A stretch of DNA of 64,000 nucleotides. Origin: Rhizobium mongolense subsp. loessense (lineage in GTDB: Bacteria > Pseudomonadota > Alphaproteobacteria > Rhizobiales > Rhizobiaceae). Position 1 is the stretch's first letter, and each line of letters starts with the position of its first letter. The notes beneath the pieces were generated by a model. That model did no database searches. It saw only the letters and a program-made list of their open reading frames with translations, and was not told the DNA's origin. The translations under genes and the position numbers were made by a program. Location: positions 309,337 to 373,336 of the forward strand of contig NZ_FMTM01000006.1 in assembly GCF_900099775.1 (NCBI RefSeq), written 5' to 3'. Positions 1 through 8,690 of this stretch are shown piece by piece.

Positions 1-556
1 GCGCAAGGCCGAAATGGTCGAGCTTCGTCCGTCGGGCGGCAACCGCGTCCGTCTTGTCTTCTTCGCACCGACCCGCGGCCTGATCGGCTACCAGTCAGAA
101 CTGCTCACGGACACGCGCGGCACGGCCGTGATGAACCGCCTCTTCCACGACTACCAGCCGTACAAGGGTGAGATCGGCGGCCGCGTCAACGGCGTGCTGC
201 TTGCCAACGACTCCGGTGAAGCTGTGGCCTATGCTCTCTTCAATCTTGAAGACCGCGGTCCGATGATCATCGACGCCGGTGAAAAGGTCTATGCCGGCAT
301 GATCATCGGCATTCACAGCAGAGACAACGACCTCGAAGTGAACGTGCTGAAGGGCAAGAAGCTGACGAACATCCGCGCCGCCGGCAAGGACGAAGCCGTC
401 AAGCTCACGCCGCCGATCCGCATGACGCTCGACCGCGCGCTGTCCTGGATCCAGGATGACGAACTGGTCGAAGTGACGCCGAAGTCGATCCGTCTGCGCA
501 AGATGTACCTCGACCCGAACGAGCGTAAGCGTTTCGAAAAGGCACGCTACGCCTAA
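1..556 (+). CDS. typA: GTP-binding protein TypA/BipA, C-terminal part (5' end outside window)
   Basis: This is the last ~185 residues of a TypA/BipA translational GTPase, a ribosome-associated EF-G relative involved in ribosome assembly and stress adaptation. The GTPase domain lies before the window. What is visible is the EF-G domain V-like segment (VFFAPTRGLIGYQSELLTDT) and the BipA-specific C-terminal domain (GMIIGIHSRDNDLEVNVLKG, then KLTNIRAAGKDE and RALSWIQDDELVEVTPKSIR), which is highly conserved in the family. The frame is open from base 2, so the gene enters from the left. A clear hairpin terminator follows 25 bases after the stop. Confidence 0.95.
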   Translation, partial: RKAEMVELRPSGGNRVRLVFFAPTRGLIGYQSELLTDTRGTAVMNRLFHDYQPYKGEIGGRVNGVLLANDSGEAVAYALFNLEDRGPMIIDAGEKVYAGMIIGIHSRDNDLEVNVLKGKKLTNIRAAGKDEAVKLTPPIRMTLDRALSWIQDDELVEVTPKSIRLRKMYLDPNERKRFEKARYA

Positions 557-582
557 GCGATTCTAATTGCTGACATTTCAAA

Positions 583-607
583 CCCCGGCCTGGCGCCGGG
601 GTTTTTT
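583..607 (+). terminator. Rho-independent terminator of typA
   Basis: The 7-bp arms CCCCGGC (583-589) and GCCGGGG (595-601) flank a short loop and are followed by TTTTTT (602-607). It lies directly downstream of the typA stop and ahead of the acetyltransferase gene, so the two are probably separate transcription units. Confidence 0.9.
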
Positions 608-755
608 GTTGTGCGGCGCGCTGATTCCGTCTTGTGACAATCGTTAAAAAAGCGTTAAATTTTGCTCATCGTCCACATGTTAAGTCTGTGGGCAAACGGC
701 CGAAACGCATTATCGCGTATGGTTAATTGCCTGCTGGAAGACCAGAGTAAGCGTT

Positions 756-1262
756 ATGAAGACGTTGTCGATCGATGTCCGGCGGGCAGAACCGCATGAT
801 GCCCAAGCCATCTCCGAGGTGCATCGCCTCGCCTGGCAGCACACTTATGCCGGGATCATTCCGCATCGCGCTCTGACGCAGATGATCGAACGCCGGGGCG
901 AGAACTGGTGGCGCAAGGCGACCCGCGGCCCGGCAACCCTCCTCGTTCTCGATGTCGCCGGCACGGTCGCAGGTTATGCCACACTTGGCCTCAATCGGGC
1001 CCGAGCGCTGCCGCAGGAAGGTGAGATCTACGAGCTCTATCTTCGTCCTGAGTATCAGGGCATTGGTCTTGGGCGCATGCTGTTCGGCGAGGCTCGGCGG
1101 CTCCTGAAATCACTCGGCTGCAAGGGACTGGTGGTCTGGTGCCTGGAGGAAAACGAGAATGCCAGCCAGTTCTATCGTGGCCACGGCGGCATTGACTTCT
1201 GCGAAGGCATGGAAAGCTTCGACCACAGGCAGCTGAAGAAAATCGGCTTCATCTGGAACTGA
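756..1262 (+). CDS. GNAT family N-acetyltransferase
   Basis: A 168-residue protein of GNAT fold that transfers an acetyl group from acetyl-CoA to an unknown amine. The acetyl-CoA pyrophosphate loop QGIGLG is at residues 101-106, preceded by the usual beta-4 strand (EIYELYLRPEY). A C-terminal NENASQFYRGHGG segment matches GNAT motif B. The length is typical of single-domain GNATs. It stands alone between the typA terminator and ppa, with no operon partner to hint at the substrate. RimI-like or small-molecule acetylation are equally possible. Confidence 0.85.
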   Translation: MKTLSIDVRRAEPHDAQAISEVHRLAWQHTYAGIIPHRALTQMIERRGENWWRKATRGPATLLVLDVAGTVAGYATLGLNRARALPQEGEIYELYLRPEYQGIGLGRMLFGEARRLLKSLGCKGLVVWCLEENENASQFYRGHGGIDFCEGMESFDHRQLKKIGFIWN

Positions 1263-1438
1263 AAAGCCAAGCCTCCGTCTTTTGAAACGCGCTTCATCGC
1301 TTGAAGGGGCTGCTGAAAATGGGCGCTCTGCTTCTCGATATTGCAGACGAATCTTGAACATCCCGAACACGCAATGTTGCGTTGCGGAATGAAACGGACT
1401 ATTTGGCTGCGAACAATTCACCTCGTGGGAGTTTTCGT

Positions 1439-1972
1439 ATGCGCATCGACGCCATTTCCATCGGCAAGAATCCTCCGGAAGATGTCAACGTCATCGTTGA
1501 GGTTCCGGTCGGCGGTCACCCCATCAAGTATGAAATGGACAAGGAAGCCGGCACATTGGTCGTCGACCGCTTCCTCTATACGCCTATGACCTATCCGGGC
1601 AACTACGGCTTCGTGCCGCATACGCTTTCGGAAGACGGCGATCCGATCGATGTCCTAATCGCCAGCACGCGTCCGCTGGTCCCAGGCTGCGTCATCAATG
1701 TCCGCCCGATCGGCGTTCTGAAGATGGAAGACAATTCAGGCAAGGACGAGAAGATCATCGCCGTCCCGTCGCCGGCGCTTACGCTGCGCTACGAGAAGGT
1801 GAGGGACTACACCGACCTTCCGGAGATTACCTTGAAGCAGATCGAACACTTCTTCGAGCACTACAAGGATCTGGAACCTGGCAAGTGGGTGAAGATTTTC
1901 GGCTGGGGCGATTCGAAGGAAGCCGGTCAGCTGATCCTCGAAGCCGTTGAGCGTGCCAAGAAGGCGAAATGA
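1439..1972 (+). CDS. ppa: Inorganic pyrophosphatase
   Basis: Family I soluble inorganic pyrophosphatase, which hydrolyses PPi to two phosphates and drives biosynthetic reactions in the cytoplasm. The 177-residue length is normal. The signature DGDPIDVL with its metal-binding aspartates is at residues 66-73, and FLYTPMTYPGNYGFVP upstream is also characteristic. An in-frame ATG at 1382 exists. The ATG at 1439 is chosen because GGGAG (1427-1431) lies 7 bases before it and the protein then starts MRIDAISIG as in rhizobial homologues. Its terminator lies inside the 3' end of the opposing gene. Confidence 0.95.
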   Translation: MRIDAISIGKNPPEDVNVIVEVPVGGHPIKYEMDKEAGTLVVDRFLYTPMTYPGNYGFVPHTLSEDGDPIDVLIASTRPLVPGCVINVRPIGVLKMEDNSGKDEKIIAVPSPALTLRYEKVRDYTDLPEITLKQIEHFFEHYKDLEPGKWVKIFGWGDSKEAGQLILEAVERAKKAK

Positions 1973-1977
1973 GCTCG

Positions 1978-2319
1978 TTATAGCTTCAGAAGCCTTTCGA
2001 GCCTTTCCATCAAGTCCTCCGGACCGCCATCGATCCGGAGGACTTTTTTGCGCGATGTATCGCCTGACATCAATTGGATCGAGGATTTCGGAATGCCGAG
2101 TGCTTTGGACAGAAGCGCGATCAGCGCCTTGTTGGCTTTTCCCTTCTCAGGAATCGCTGCGACACGGATCTTCATGTGGCACTCGCCTTCAGCATCGGCC
2201 TCGATGCCATCGATCGCGTCGCGCCCGCCATTCGGGGTCAACCGAACGGCGAGGCGTATATGATCATCGAATTTCTTCCAGGCAGAGTTCACGCCACCAG
2301 CGGGAAGATGGTGTTCCAC
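1978..2319 (-). CDS. DUF167 (YggU) family protein
   Basis: A small conserved protein of 113 residues of the DUF167/YggU family, whose function is unknown. Family features are RLTPNGGRDAIDGI near the start, the central IRVAAIPEKGKANKALIALL, and the basic C-terminal KKVLRIDGG. The ORF starts at the ATG at 2319 and overlaps the end of yggT by 31 bases. A GTG at 2292 would instead overlap the yggT stop by 4 bases (GTGA) and is an equally reasonable start. yggT-yggU pairing is common in proteobacteria. The last ~20 codons contain the terminator of the convergent ppa gene. Confidence 0.85.
   Translation of the reverse strand: MEHHLPAGGVNSAWKKFDDHIRLAVRLTPNGGRDAIDGIEADAEGECHMKIRVAAIPEKGKANKALIALLSKALGIPKSSIQLMSGDTSRKKVLRIDGGPEDLMERLERLLKL
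2014..2049 (+). terminator. Rho-independent terminator of ppa, inside the opposing gene
   Basis: Perfect 10-bp arms GTCCTCCGGA (2014-2023) and TCCGGAGGAC (2034-2043) with a 10-base loop are followed by TTTTTT (2044-2049). It starts 41 bases past the ppa stop. It is also coding sequence for the last part of the minus-strand DUF167 gene. Confidence 0.9.
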
Positions 2320-2609
2320 ATCAGGGAGCGCAGGAAGAAGATAATCAGCAGCAGGATGATCGGCGAAATGTCGATGCCGCCGAGATTCGGCAACAGCCGG
2401 CGAATCGGCCGCAGCAGCGGCTCGGTGACATTATAGAGGAACATGCCGACCGAATTGACGAACTGGTTTGAGGAATTGATGACGTTGAAGGCGTAAAGCC
2501 AGGAGAAAATGGCACTCGCAATCAGCACCCAAGTATAAAGATTCAAAGCCAAATCAATGGTTTGAAAGAGGGCAATCATCGTGGTCTCCAGTTCGTTGCT
2601 GACAGACAT
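2289..2609 (-). CDS. YggT family membrane protein
   Basis: A 106-residue integral membrane protein of the YggT family. It has two hydrophobic segments, roughly residues 15-43 (LYTWVLIASAIFSWLYAF) and 82-100 (ISPIILLLIIFFLRSLMW), with the family motif TEPLLRPIRRLLPNLGGIDISP between them. E. coli YggT has been linked to osmotic stress protection; the molecular role is not settled. It is the first gene of a two-gene minus-strand unit with the DUF167 gene. Confidence 0.88.
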   Translation of the reverse strand: MSVSNELETTMIALFQTIDLALNLYTWVLIASAIFSWLYAFNVINSSNQFVNSVGMFLYNVTEPLLRPIRRLLPNLGGIDISPIILLLIIFFLRSLMWNTIFPLVA

Positions 2610-2769
2610 GTATCTATTGGCGGCTAAACGGGCAAGTGCCGCGTGAAAACCCGCGGCGAATCATGCCTGGCGAACCCTGCCCGTTCATGCGTCCGGCTTT
2701 TTCGCAGCAGATAACGAACAGCGCAATGGGGTAGCAGCAGCGCTTGGTCTCAAGTGGATTGCTGCGCGC

Positions 2770-3528
2770 CTATGCAGATAGCGCAGCTATGGAGCCCGGT
2801 ACGGCCTTTGCCGTCTTACCTTCAAAGACGATATCGAGAAATTCGGTCAACCACGTCTTGAGCGGCGCATCGAAGAGCATGCGGCCCTCCAGATGTTCCC
2901 GTCCCTGCTGCGCGTTCGGCAAAATGAAGCGGTGGGCGCCGTGGACGACCCAGCGATGCATCATGACGCGGGTGAGCTCTGCGTGGAATTGCAGCGCCCA
3001 GGCGTTGCCGTTGTAGCGAAAGGCCTGGTTGGGATAGGTATCGCCTTCCGCAAGCAAATGGGCGCCGTGCGGCAGATCGAAGCCCTCGCGATGGAAATGG
3101 TAGACCATCTTCGGCCAGTGCATCAGCAAGCGGCCCTTTTCGGTCGGACGGAGCGGATACCACCCGATTTCGGTCGAGCCGTCGGGATTCGACTGCACCT
3201 TGCCGCCAAGATGGCGCACCAGCATCTGCGCTCCAAGGCAGATGCCGAGGAACGGACGGTTTTCCTTGAGTGGAATGTCCAGCCAGTTGATCTCGCTCTT
3301 TATGAATTCGTCTGGATCGTTTGCACTCATCGGCCCGCCGAAGACGACCGATCCGGCATGGTTCTCCAGCGTAGTGGGCAGCTTATCGCCCAGAACCGGG
3401 CGGCGGATGTCGAGGCTATAACCCTTGTCGGCCAGCAGCTGGCCGACGCGGCCGGGGCTGGAGCGTTCCTGGTGCAGGATGATCAGTATGGGGCGCTTGT
3501 CGCGTTTGATGGGGCGGTCAATCGACAT
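2770..3528 (-). CDS. Class I glutamine amidotransferase-like protein
   Basis: A 252-residue protein with a stand-alone class I glutamine amidotransferase domain. The nucleophile elbow GICLGAQ puts the catalytic cysteine at residue 97, and FHAE supplies His182 and Glu184 to complete the triad. No synthetase domain is attached, so the nitrogen acceptor is unknown. GMP-synthase-like GATase paralogues of this size are common in rhizobia and are often annotated as glutamine amidotransferase without further role. Its start overlaps the end of the TerB-like gene by 11 bases, which suggests coupled translation. Confidence 0.88.
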   Translation of the reverse strand: MSIDRPIKRDKRPILIILHQERSSPGRVGQLLADKGYSLDIRRPVLGDKLPTTLENHAGSVVFGGPMSANDPDEFIKSEINWLDIPLKENRPFLGICLGAQMLVRHLGGKVQSNPDGSTEIGWYPLRPTEKGRLLMHWPKMVYHFHREGFDLPHGAHLLAEGDTYPNQAFRYNGNAWALQFHAELTRVMMHRWVVHGAHRFILPNAQQGREHLEGRMLFDAPLKTWLTEFLDIVFEGKTAKAVPGSIAALSA

Positions 3529-4003
3529 CGTCTTGAACCACCACCGTATCGGTTACGCGTGCGGCTGCCTCCTGACGCTTCTGGATTCGCTCGCGGGAGG
3601 AAACGCCCAAGAGATCGGCGATCCGCCAAATGACGTGGTCCTCCATCTCGCTGCGTTCGCCGTCGGCATAGACGATGTCCCAGAGGATGCCGATCAGTTC
3701 CAGCCGCTGTTCGGTATCGAGATGGCGTTTCAGGTCGGAGGTGAAGCGGTAATAGTCGACGGCGCTGCTCTCGGCTTCCTGGCCTGCCGCAATCACTGCC
3801 TCCAGCTGCTTTCCATCAAGGCCGTATTGCTCCTTAAGCAGTTTGCGGAGCCGCTTCTTTTCGCTGTCCTTGATCTTACCATCCGCTTCCATCACTTGCA
3901 TGCAGAGGGCGGCAACGGCAATGCGGGGATCGTCAGGACTAAAACCCTTCTTGGGGTTGTTTGCAGTGAGATTTTGGAAGAATGCCTGAAAACGTTCGAA
4001 CAT
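3518..4003 (-). CDS. TerB-family (tellurite resistance-like) protein
   Basis: A 161-residue protein with an all-helical TerB/DjlA N-terminal-like domain. The family shows acidic metal-binding repeats in two halves: MEADGKIKDSEKKRLRKLL (about residues 38-56) and DIVYADGERSEMEDHVIWRI (about residues 108-127). The role is unknown; TerB-like domains bind divalent metals at acidic residues and occur with or without tellurite resistance. It lies between hemY and the amidotransferase gene on the same strand and probably belongs to the hem transcription unit. Confidence 0.85.
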   Translation of the reverse strand: MFERFQAFFQNLTANNPKKGFSPDDPRIAVAALCMQVMEADGKIKDSEKKRLRKLLKEQYGLDGKQLEAVIAAGQEAESSAVDYYRFTSDLKRHLDTEQRLELIGILWDIVYADGERSEMEDHVIWRIADLLGVSSRERIQKRQEAAARVTDTVVVQDDVD

Positions 4004-4020
4004 GCGGATTTCGTTCCATT

Positions 4021-5631
4021 TCAGAAAAGGCGGAGTCGTGTCTTGGGTTCCGGTTCCGCCTTCATATTGCGAACGCCAGGGTCGTCCGGCATTCCATAAA
4101 AGGGTTTCGGCTCTGGCTGTGCGGTATCCGGCTCTGGCTGTTTGGAAGCTGTTGCGGGCAGGACAGGCTTCGGCGCAGAAGCAGGAGCCGGCCGAGCGGC
4201 CTCGGCAATCGTTGCGGCGCGCTCCAGTTCAATGATGCGGTGATCGTTGGCCGGGCTTTCTGGCTGTGTCCCGCGAACCGGCGGCAAGGTCTTCAACGCG
4301 GCATCGATCAAGACGGCGGAGCCGTCCTCGATTGGTCCTTCAAGCTGACCGAAGGGCGCCTTCCATTCAAAGGCGTCGAGACGGCCGGTGACGGGTGAGA
4401 CGGGAAGCCATTTGTCGGAAACGAAGCCGTCGGCCACCCAGGCCGGATCGCGCGGCGCCTTCAGCGCTTGCGCCAGCCAGTGGCGTACACGGCCTTGATC
4501 GCCGGTCTCGGCTTCTTCGATATCAGCAAGCAGCAGGAAGGCCGCTTCACGCGGCTGCATGCGCGCTGCCGCTTCGGCCTTGGCTCGGGCCTTGGCGAAG
4601 TCCTGCGCATCGAGAGCCGCCTGTGCGACCACGAGCAGGGATTCGACATTGTTGGGGCGCAGGGCTTCCAGCCGTTCGGCTCGCTTCAGGCGATCGACGG
4701 TGGAATCGCCGCTTCGGGCAAGCACGTAGGTGCGGCCGATCTCGGGATGTGGCGCTGCCTTCCAGGCCTGCTCGAGGATCGAGGCCGCCTTGCGCAGCTT
4801 GTCCTCACGGAAAAGCGCCTTGGCGGCAATGATGGCGGCCGGTTCGAAATCGGCAATGAGCTTCAGCGCATGCATCGCGTCGTCGCGCGCACCGGCCGGA
4901 TCGCCTTCCAGCTTGTCACCGGCGCGAGCCGTCAGCAGAACGCCGCGCAAGCGTTCCGCATCCTGCTTTTCGACGACACGCGCGGCCTTCTGTCGCTCAA
5001 GAAGCAGGATGGCGTCGTCGAAACGGCCGGCCTGGCTGCGGTATTCGAGCGTCGCCTGTGCTGCCCAGGGCAGATAGGGCGCATTGTCGGCCGCCTTTTC
5101 GGCATATTGGCGTGCGGCCTCGTTGGCGCCGAGGCGTTTGGCCTCGAGATAGAGCCCGCGAAGGCCGAGTTCACGCGTTTCCGGATCGTTAGCCATTGCT
5201 TCGAACTTGGCACGGGCTTCGTCATGCCGGCCCTCGATCAAGGCCGCCTGTGCTTCGAGCAGATTGATCAGCGGCTCCTGATCAGCGCGGATGAGGCCGC
5301 GGGACCGGGCTGCCATCTTGCGGGCAAGCAGGGCATTGCCGGCGCCGGCGGCGATAAGGCCGGTCGAGAGGGCCTGATAGCCGCGATCACGCTTGCGGGC
5401 GCGAAAATAGCGCGTCACGGAATGGGGCGACGTCCAGACCGTGCGGACAAGCCACCAGGCGATCATGACAACAGCAATCAGTGCGATAAGACCGCTTGCC
5501 GCGACGATGAGCTTTGCCTGATAAAGCTGGCCTTCCCACACCAGCGAGAGATCGCCGGGGCGATCGGCAAGCCAGGAGAAGCCGTAGCCGAGAACGACGA
5601 CGAGGACGACGAAGACGACGAGACGGATCAT
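4021..5631 (-). CDS. hemY: HemY-like membrane protein with TPR repeats
   Basis: A 536-residue inner-membrane protein of the proteobacterial HemY family. Two N-terminal transmembrane helices (about residues 2-20 and 41-65) carry the HemY N-terminal domain, followed by tetratricopeptide helices rich in Ala/Arg/Glu (for example EARAKFEAMANDPETRELGL and KARAKAEAAARMQPREAAFL). The C-terminal ~80 residues are Pro/Ala rich. It is found in heme operons but is not the protoporphyrinogen oxidase of the same name; its biochemical role remains uncertain. Three bases separate it from the Mic60 homologue upstream. Confidence 0.9.
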   Translation of the reverse strand: MIRLVVFVVLVVVLGYGFSWLADRPGDLSLVWEGQLYQAKLIVAASGLIALIAVVMIAWWLVRTVWTSPHSVTRYFRARKRDRGYQALSTGLIAAGAGNALLARKMAARSRGLIRADQEPLINLLEAQAALIEGRHDEARAKFEAMANDPETRELGLRGLYLEAKRLGANEAARQYAEKAADNAPYLPWAAQATLEYRSQAGRFDDAILLLERQKAARVVEKQDAERLRGVLLTARAGDKLEGDPAGARDDAMHALKLIADFEPAAIIAAKALFREDKLRKAASILEQAWKAAPHPEIGRTYVLARSGDSTVDRLKRAERLEALRPNNVESLLVVAQAALDAQDFAKARAKAEAAARMQPREAAFLLLADIEEAETGDQGRVRHWLAQALKAPRDPAWVADGFVSDKWLPVSPVTGRLDAFEWKAPFGQLEGPIEDGSAVLIDAALKTLPPVRGTQPESPANDHRIIELERAATIAEAARPAPASAPKPVLPATASKQPEPDTAQPEPKPFYGMPDDPGVRNMKAEPEPKTRLRLF

Positions 5632-5634
5632 CGA

Positions 5635-6888
5635 TCAACCCTCCTTGCCGGCGCCGGAAATGGCCTTGGAGAGCGCACCACCCACCAGTTCCTCGACACG
5701 GATGCGGGCTTCCAATGATTGTTTGAAGGCGGCGGAAGCCTGCTTTGCGTTCGAGGGCAAGTCGTTCCATTCGTTGGCAGCACCCGGCAGGTCGCCGTTC
5801 TTCACCTTGTCTTCCATACGCGCCGCAATGGCCTCGACATTTTCGCCCTCGATATTGCCGACAGGGCGCACGGTGACGAGCGACTTGGCACTCGCCATCA
5901 GCCGGTCCGACCAGCTCTGGTTCGGATCCGCTTGGTTGACGGATTGAACGATGGCGGTCGCAACGTCGGGAACCTGGCGGATCAGTTCGGCGCGCGAGGG
6001 TACGCCGGTTTCGGCGAAATTACGGAGGTCGGCGACAGCGGGGGCGTCCGGCGAAACGCCGGCGAAAGTATCGAGCTCGGCCATAAAGGGTCCGCCGCGG
6101 TCGATCGCTGCCTTGAGCGCCGCAGCGGCGATCGCCTGCGCAACGGCAACATCCTGGCGTGGTTCGTTGAGCTTCTTTTCGGCTTCCTCGAGGCGCTTGA
6201 CAATGTCGGCGCCGCTCGACGCCCGTTCTTCGGAGGTTTGAGAAAGGGATGTGCGCAACTGTTCTAGCTGAGTGGCCATATCCGCGACCTTCTGGTTCAG
6301 CGCGTCGATTTGCGGGGTGTCTACCGGCCCCGTCGCGGCAGGCGTCTTTGCCGCCGTTTCGAGAGCTGAGACACGCTTGTCGAGCGCATCGTCGCTCGTG
6401 TTCGGCGCTGCGGCGAGGCTGGCGATGGATTGCTTGAGGCCGTCGATTTCAGCCGAAAGCCTGGCCGTTTCATCCAGCGCGGTCTGAGGCGCGGAAGACG
6501 TCGGAAGGTAGCCGGCATATTGGATCACGCCAGCACCCAGCAGGGCAACGAGACCGCCGAAGATACCGGCGGCAATCAGACCCGACGTCGTTCCGCCGCG
6601 CGGCTTTTGCCGGACCGGCTCGGGGTCCGTTGCCATTTCCGGTTGACTGGGCTCCTCGGAGGCGGGGGCGTGCTCGGCCGTCTCCTCAGCCAATGCTTCT
6701 TTTTCCGGATCGATGGATGTCTCTAGGTCCGCTGTCGCTTTGTCTGCTTCGGGAGCGCTGGCGTCAGGGGCGCTTGCTTCGGATGTCTTCTCGGTATCGG
6801 CTGCTGCCGCAATTTTCTGCGCTTCCAGATCGATCGTGACCGGCTCGTCGGCGTTTTTCGAATGACGTGGCGGATTTCCCGATACCAT
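5635..6888 (-). CDS. Mitofilin/Mic60 homologue (COG4223), inner-membrane protein
   Basis: A 417-residue protein. It has an acidic low-complexity N-terminus, one transmembrane helix around residues 105-125 (GLIAAGIFGGLVALLGAGVI), a coiled coil (SAEIDGLKQSIASL through EEAEKKLNEP), and a C-terminal mitofilin-like helical domain. Alphaproteobacterial Mic60 genes are known to sit beside heme genes, and the arrangement here fits. The family bends membranes and links the inner membrane to the outer membrane. The start at 6888 is chosen over an in-frame ATG at 6909 because GAGG lies 5 bases upstream of it and nothing suitable precedes the other. Confidence 0.85.
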   Translation of the reverse strand: MVSGNPPRHSKNADEPVTIDLEAQKIAAAADTEKTSEASAPDASAPEADKATADLETSIDPEKEALAEETAEHAPASEEPSQPEMATDPEPVRQKPRGGTTSGLIAAGIFGGLVALLGAGVIQYAGYLPTSSAPQTALDETARLSAEIDGLKQSIASLAAAPNTSDDALDKRVSALETAAKTPAATGPVDTPQIDALNQKVADMATQLEQLRTSLSQTSEERASSGADIVKRLEEAEKKLNEPRQDVAVAQAIAAAALKAAIDRGGPFMAELDTFAGVSPDAPAVADLRNFAETGVPSRAELIRQVPDVATAIVQSVNQADPNQSWSDRLMASAKSLVTVRPVGNIEGENVEAIAARMEDKVKNGDLPGAANEWNDLPSNAKQASAAFKQSLEARIRVEELVGGALSKAISGAGKEG

Positions 6889-6977
6889 GCGTACCTCATT
6901 TTCCTGCATCGCAACGAAACTAGTCAGTGATGCCAGTTATGGAAAGAGGTTAGATCAAATTTGGGTTCGTAAGGCCT

Positions 6978-7682
6978 TCAAAGAAGCGACAGAAGGCTTC
7001 CCTCATCCGGCAATGCTGCGATGCGAAGATTTCTGCGGAGTGAAGCCGGGACTGCCGCGGCAACGGATGTGCTGAGACAAAGGATGAGGGCCTGATTGAG
7101 CCACCCGCGCTCCGATTGGGCCTCGAGGAGACGGAAAAAACGCGCTGCGGTCTGGCGGGAATAAAGGAGAATGGCCTCCGGTGGCGGGGTCAATGCTTCT
7201 CGCAGGGCCCCCGGCTCGGGTTCTCTTGGCTGCATCCGATAACACTCGACGACATCGACCTTCAGTCCCAGCGCGTGTGCGCTGCGCTCGAACGTCTCTG
7301 CGCGGGGCGAACCGGCGAGATAGGTGACAGATTCCCGCGTCTGCTGCGCGATCAGCTCCGCCAGTTGCGCGCCGTCGCCCGCCGAGGCTAAGACCGAAGC
7401 AAATCCAACCGCTTTGGCTTCGTTTGCGCTTGCTTCGCCAACGGCGAACACCGGTCGGCGGCGATAAGGCTTGGCGTCTGTTCCTGACGACGCGAGCGCA
7501 CGGACAGCTTCCGCGCTTGTAATGGCAATAGGGCCGTGGCTCCTTGCCAATGCATCCATTGCGGTCTGGCCATCATGCATGGGCTGCGACAGCGGCAGCA
7601 ATACGGGCTCATGGCCCATGCCGCGTAACCTTTTGGCGGTTCGCTCCCCCGAACGCAGCGGACGGGTGACGAGCACACGCAT
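6978..7682 (-). CDS. hemD: Uroporphyrinogen-III synthase
   Basis: A 234-residue HemD protein that cyclises hydroxymethylbilane with inversion of ring D to give uroporphyrinogen III. HemD is poorly conserved. The call rests on the N-terminal VLVTRPLRSGERTAKRLRGMGHEPVLLPL, the ITSAEAVRAL segment (family: T/SSxxAV), the PVFAVGEASANEAKAVGF hinge, the ILLYSRQTAARFF motif, and position directly after hemC. It starts 6 bases after the hemC stop, so the two are translated from one message. Confidence 0.9.
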   Translation of the reverse strand: MRVLVTRPLRSGERTAKRLRGMGHEPVLLPLSQPMHDGQTAMDALARSHGPIAITSAEAVRALASSGTDAKPYRRRPVFAVGEASANEAKAVGFASVLASAGDGAQLAELIAQQTRESVTYLAGSPRAETFERSAHALGLKVDVVECYRMQPREPEPGALREALTPPPEAILLYSRQTAARFFRLLEAQSERGWLNQALILCLSTSVAAAVPASLRRNLRIAALPDEGSLLSLL

Positions 7683-7688
7683 CGTGCG

Positions 7689-8618
7689 TCAGCTCCAGTC
7701 GTCGAAGAAGCTGCTGCCGGCGCGGGCGCGGATGTCTTGTCCGGCGCGGGTGCCGAGCGCTGCGGCATCGCGCCGATTGCCATCGATGGTGACCGAGTGC
7801 TGGTTGCGACCATCCGGCGTGATGATCAGGCCTGAGAATTTGATCCGATCACCCTCGCAAATCGCAAATCCGCCAATCGGCGTGCGGCAGGAGCCGTCGA
7901 GCGCCGCAAGGAAAGCGCGCTCACACGAGACGGCGTCGTGCGTCGCCGGGTCGTTGATGGCGGCCAGCAGATCATCGGTGCGCTGATCGCCAATACGGCT
8001 TTCGATGCAGATTGCGCCTTGCGCGGGAGCCGGCGGGAAGGTGTCGGGATCGAGAATGTCGGTAATCACCTCGACCTTGCCAAGACGCTTCAGGCCAGCG
8101 AGCGCCAACAGCGTCGCATCGACTTGGCCTTCGTCCAGCTTGCGCAGGCGGGTTTCCACAGCGCCCCTAAAGGTTATCACTTTGATATCCGGCCGCATGC
8201 GGCGGATCAGAGCCTGGCGGCGCAGCGATGCCGACCCGACCGTTGCGCCATGCGGCAGCTCGATCAGTTTTGGCGCCGTGCGGCCGATTACCGCATCGCG
8301 AATGTCTTCGCGCGGCAGATAGGCCGAGAGATGAAGCCCTTCCGGCAAAACCGTCGGCATGTCCTTGGCGGAATGGACGGCGAAATCGAGGTCGCCGCTT
8401 GCAAGCTTTTCTTCCAGTTCCTGGGTGAAAAGACCCTTGCCGCCGATCTCGGCAAGCGGACGGTCGGTAATGCGGTCGCCTTTCGTCGTCAGCACAACGA
8501 TCTCGAACATTTCCTCCGGCATTCCGTGCGCTGCCATCAGCCGATCGCGCGCTTCGTGAGCCTGAGCAAGGGCCAGCGGGCTGCCCCGAGTTCCGATCCG
8601 GAAAGGTTTTGTTTGCAT
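7689..8618 (-). CDS. hemC: Hydroxymethylbilane synthase (porphobilinogen deaminase)
   Basis: Porphobilinogen deaminase joins four porphobilinogen units into hydroxymethylbilane in tetrapyrrole synthesis. Family features are IGTRGSPLALAQA at the N-terminus, VHSAKDMPT, VGSASLRRQALI, and DGSCRTPIGG, in which Cys244 would carry the dipyrromethane cofactor. An upstream in-frame ATG at 8675 would add a 19-residue N-terminus not typical of the family, so the ATG at 8618 (MQTKPFRIG) is preferred, giving 309 residues. It is divergent from tsaD with 72 bases between the starts. Confidence 0.95.
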   Translation of the reverse strand: MQTKPFRIGTRGSPLALAQAHEARDRLMAAHGMPEEMFEIVVLTTKGDRITDRPLAEIGGKGLFTQELEEKLASGDLDFAVHSAKDMPTVLPEGLHLSAYLPREDIRDAVIGRTAPKLIELPHGATVGSASLRRQALIRRMRPDIKVITFRGAVETRLRKLDEGQVDATLLALAGLKRLGKVEVITDILDPDTFPPAPAQGAICIESRIGDQRTDDLLAAINDPATHDAVSCERAFLAALDGSCRTPIGGFAICEGDRIKFSGLIITPDGRNQHSVTIDGNRRDAAALGTRAGQDIRARAGSSFFDDWS

Positions 8619-8690
8619 CCGCTTCGATCCGTTGTTACCGGAAGTTCTCGTAACCGGGTTTTGCACCCATCGCAATCAACGATAGGCTTC

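Noticed and set aside
4468..5718. 416-codon plus-strand frame over hemY
   Set aside because: Antisense to a TPR protein gene in its expected operon position; no recognised domain.
7938..8690. N-terminal extension of tsaD by about 250 codons
   Set aside because: The extension is antisense to hemC; TsaD homology starts at the ATG at 8691.
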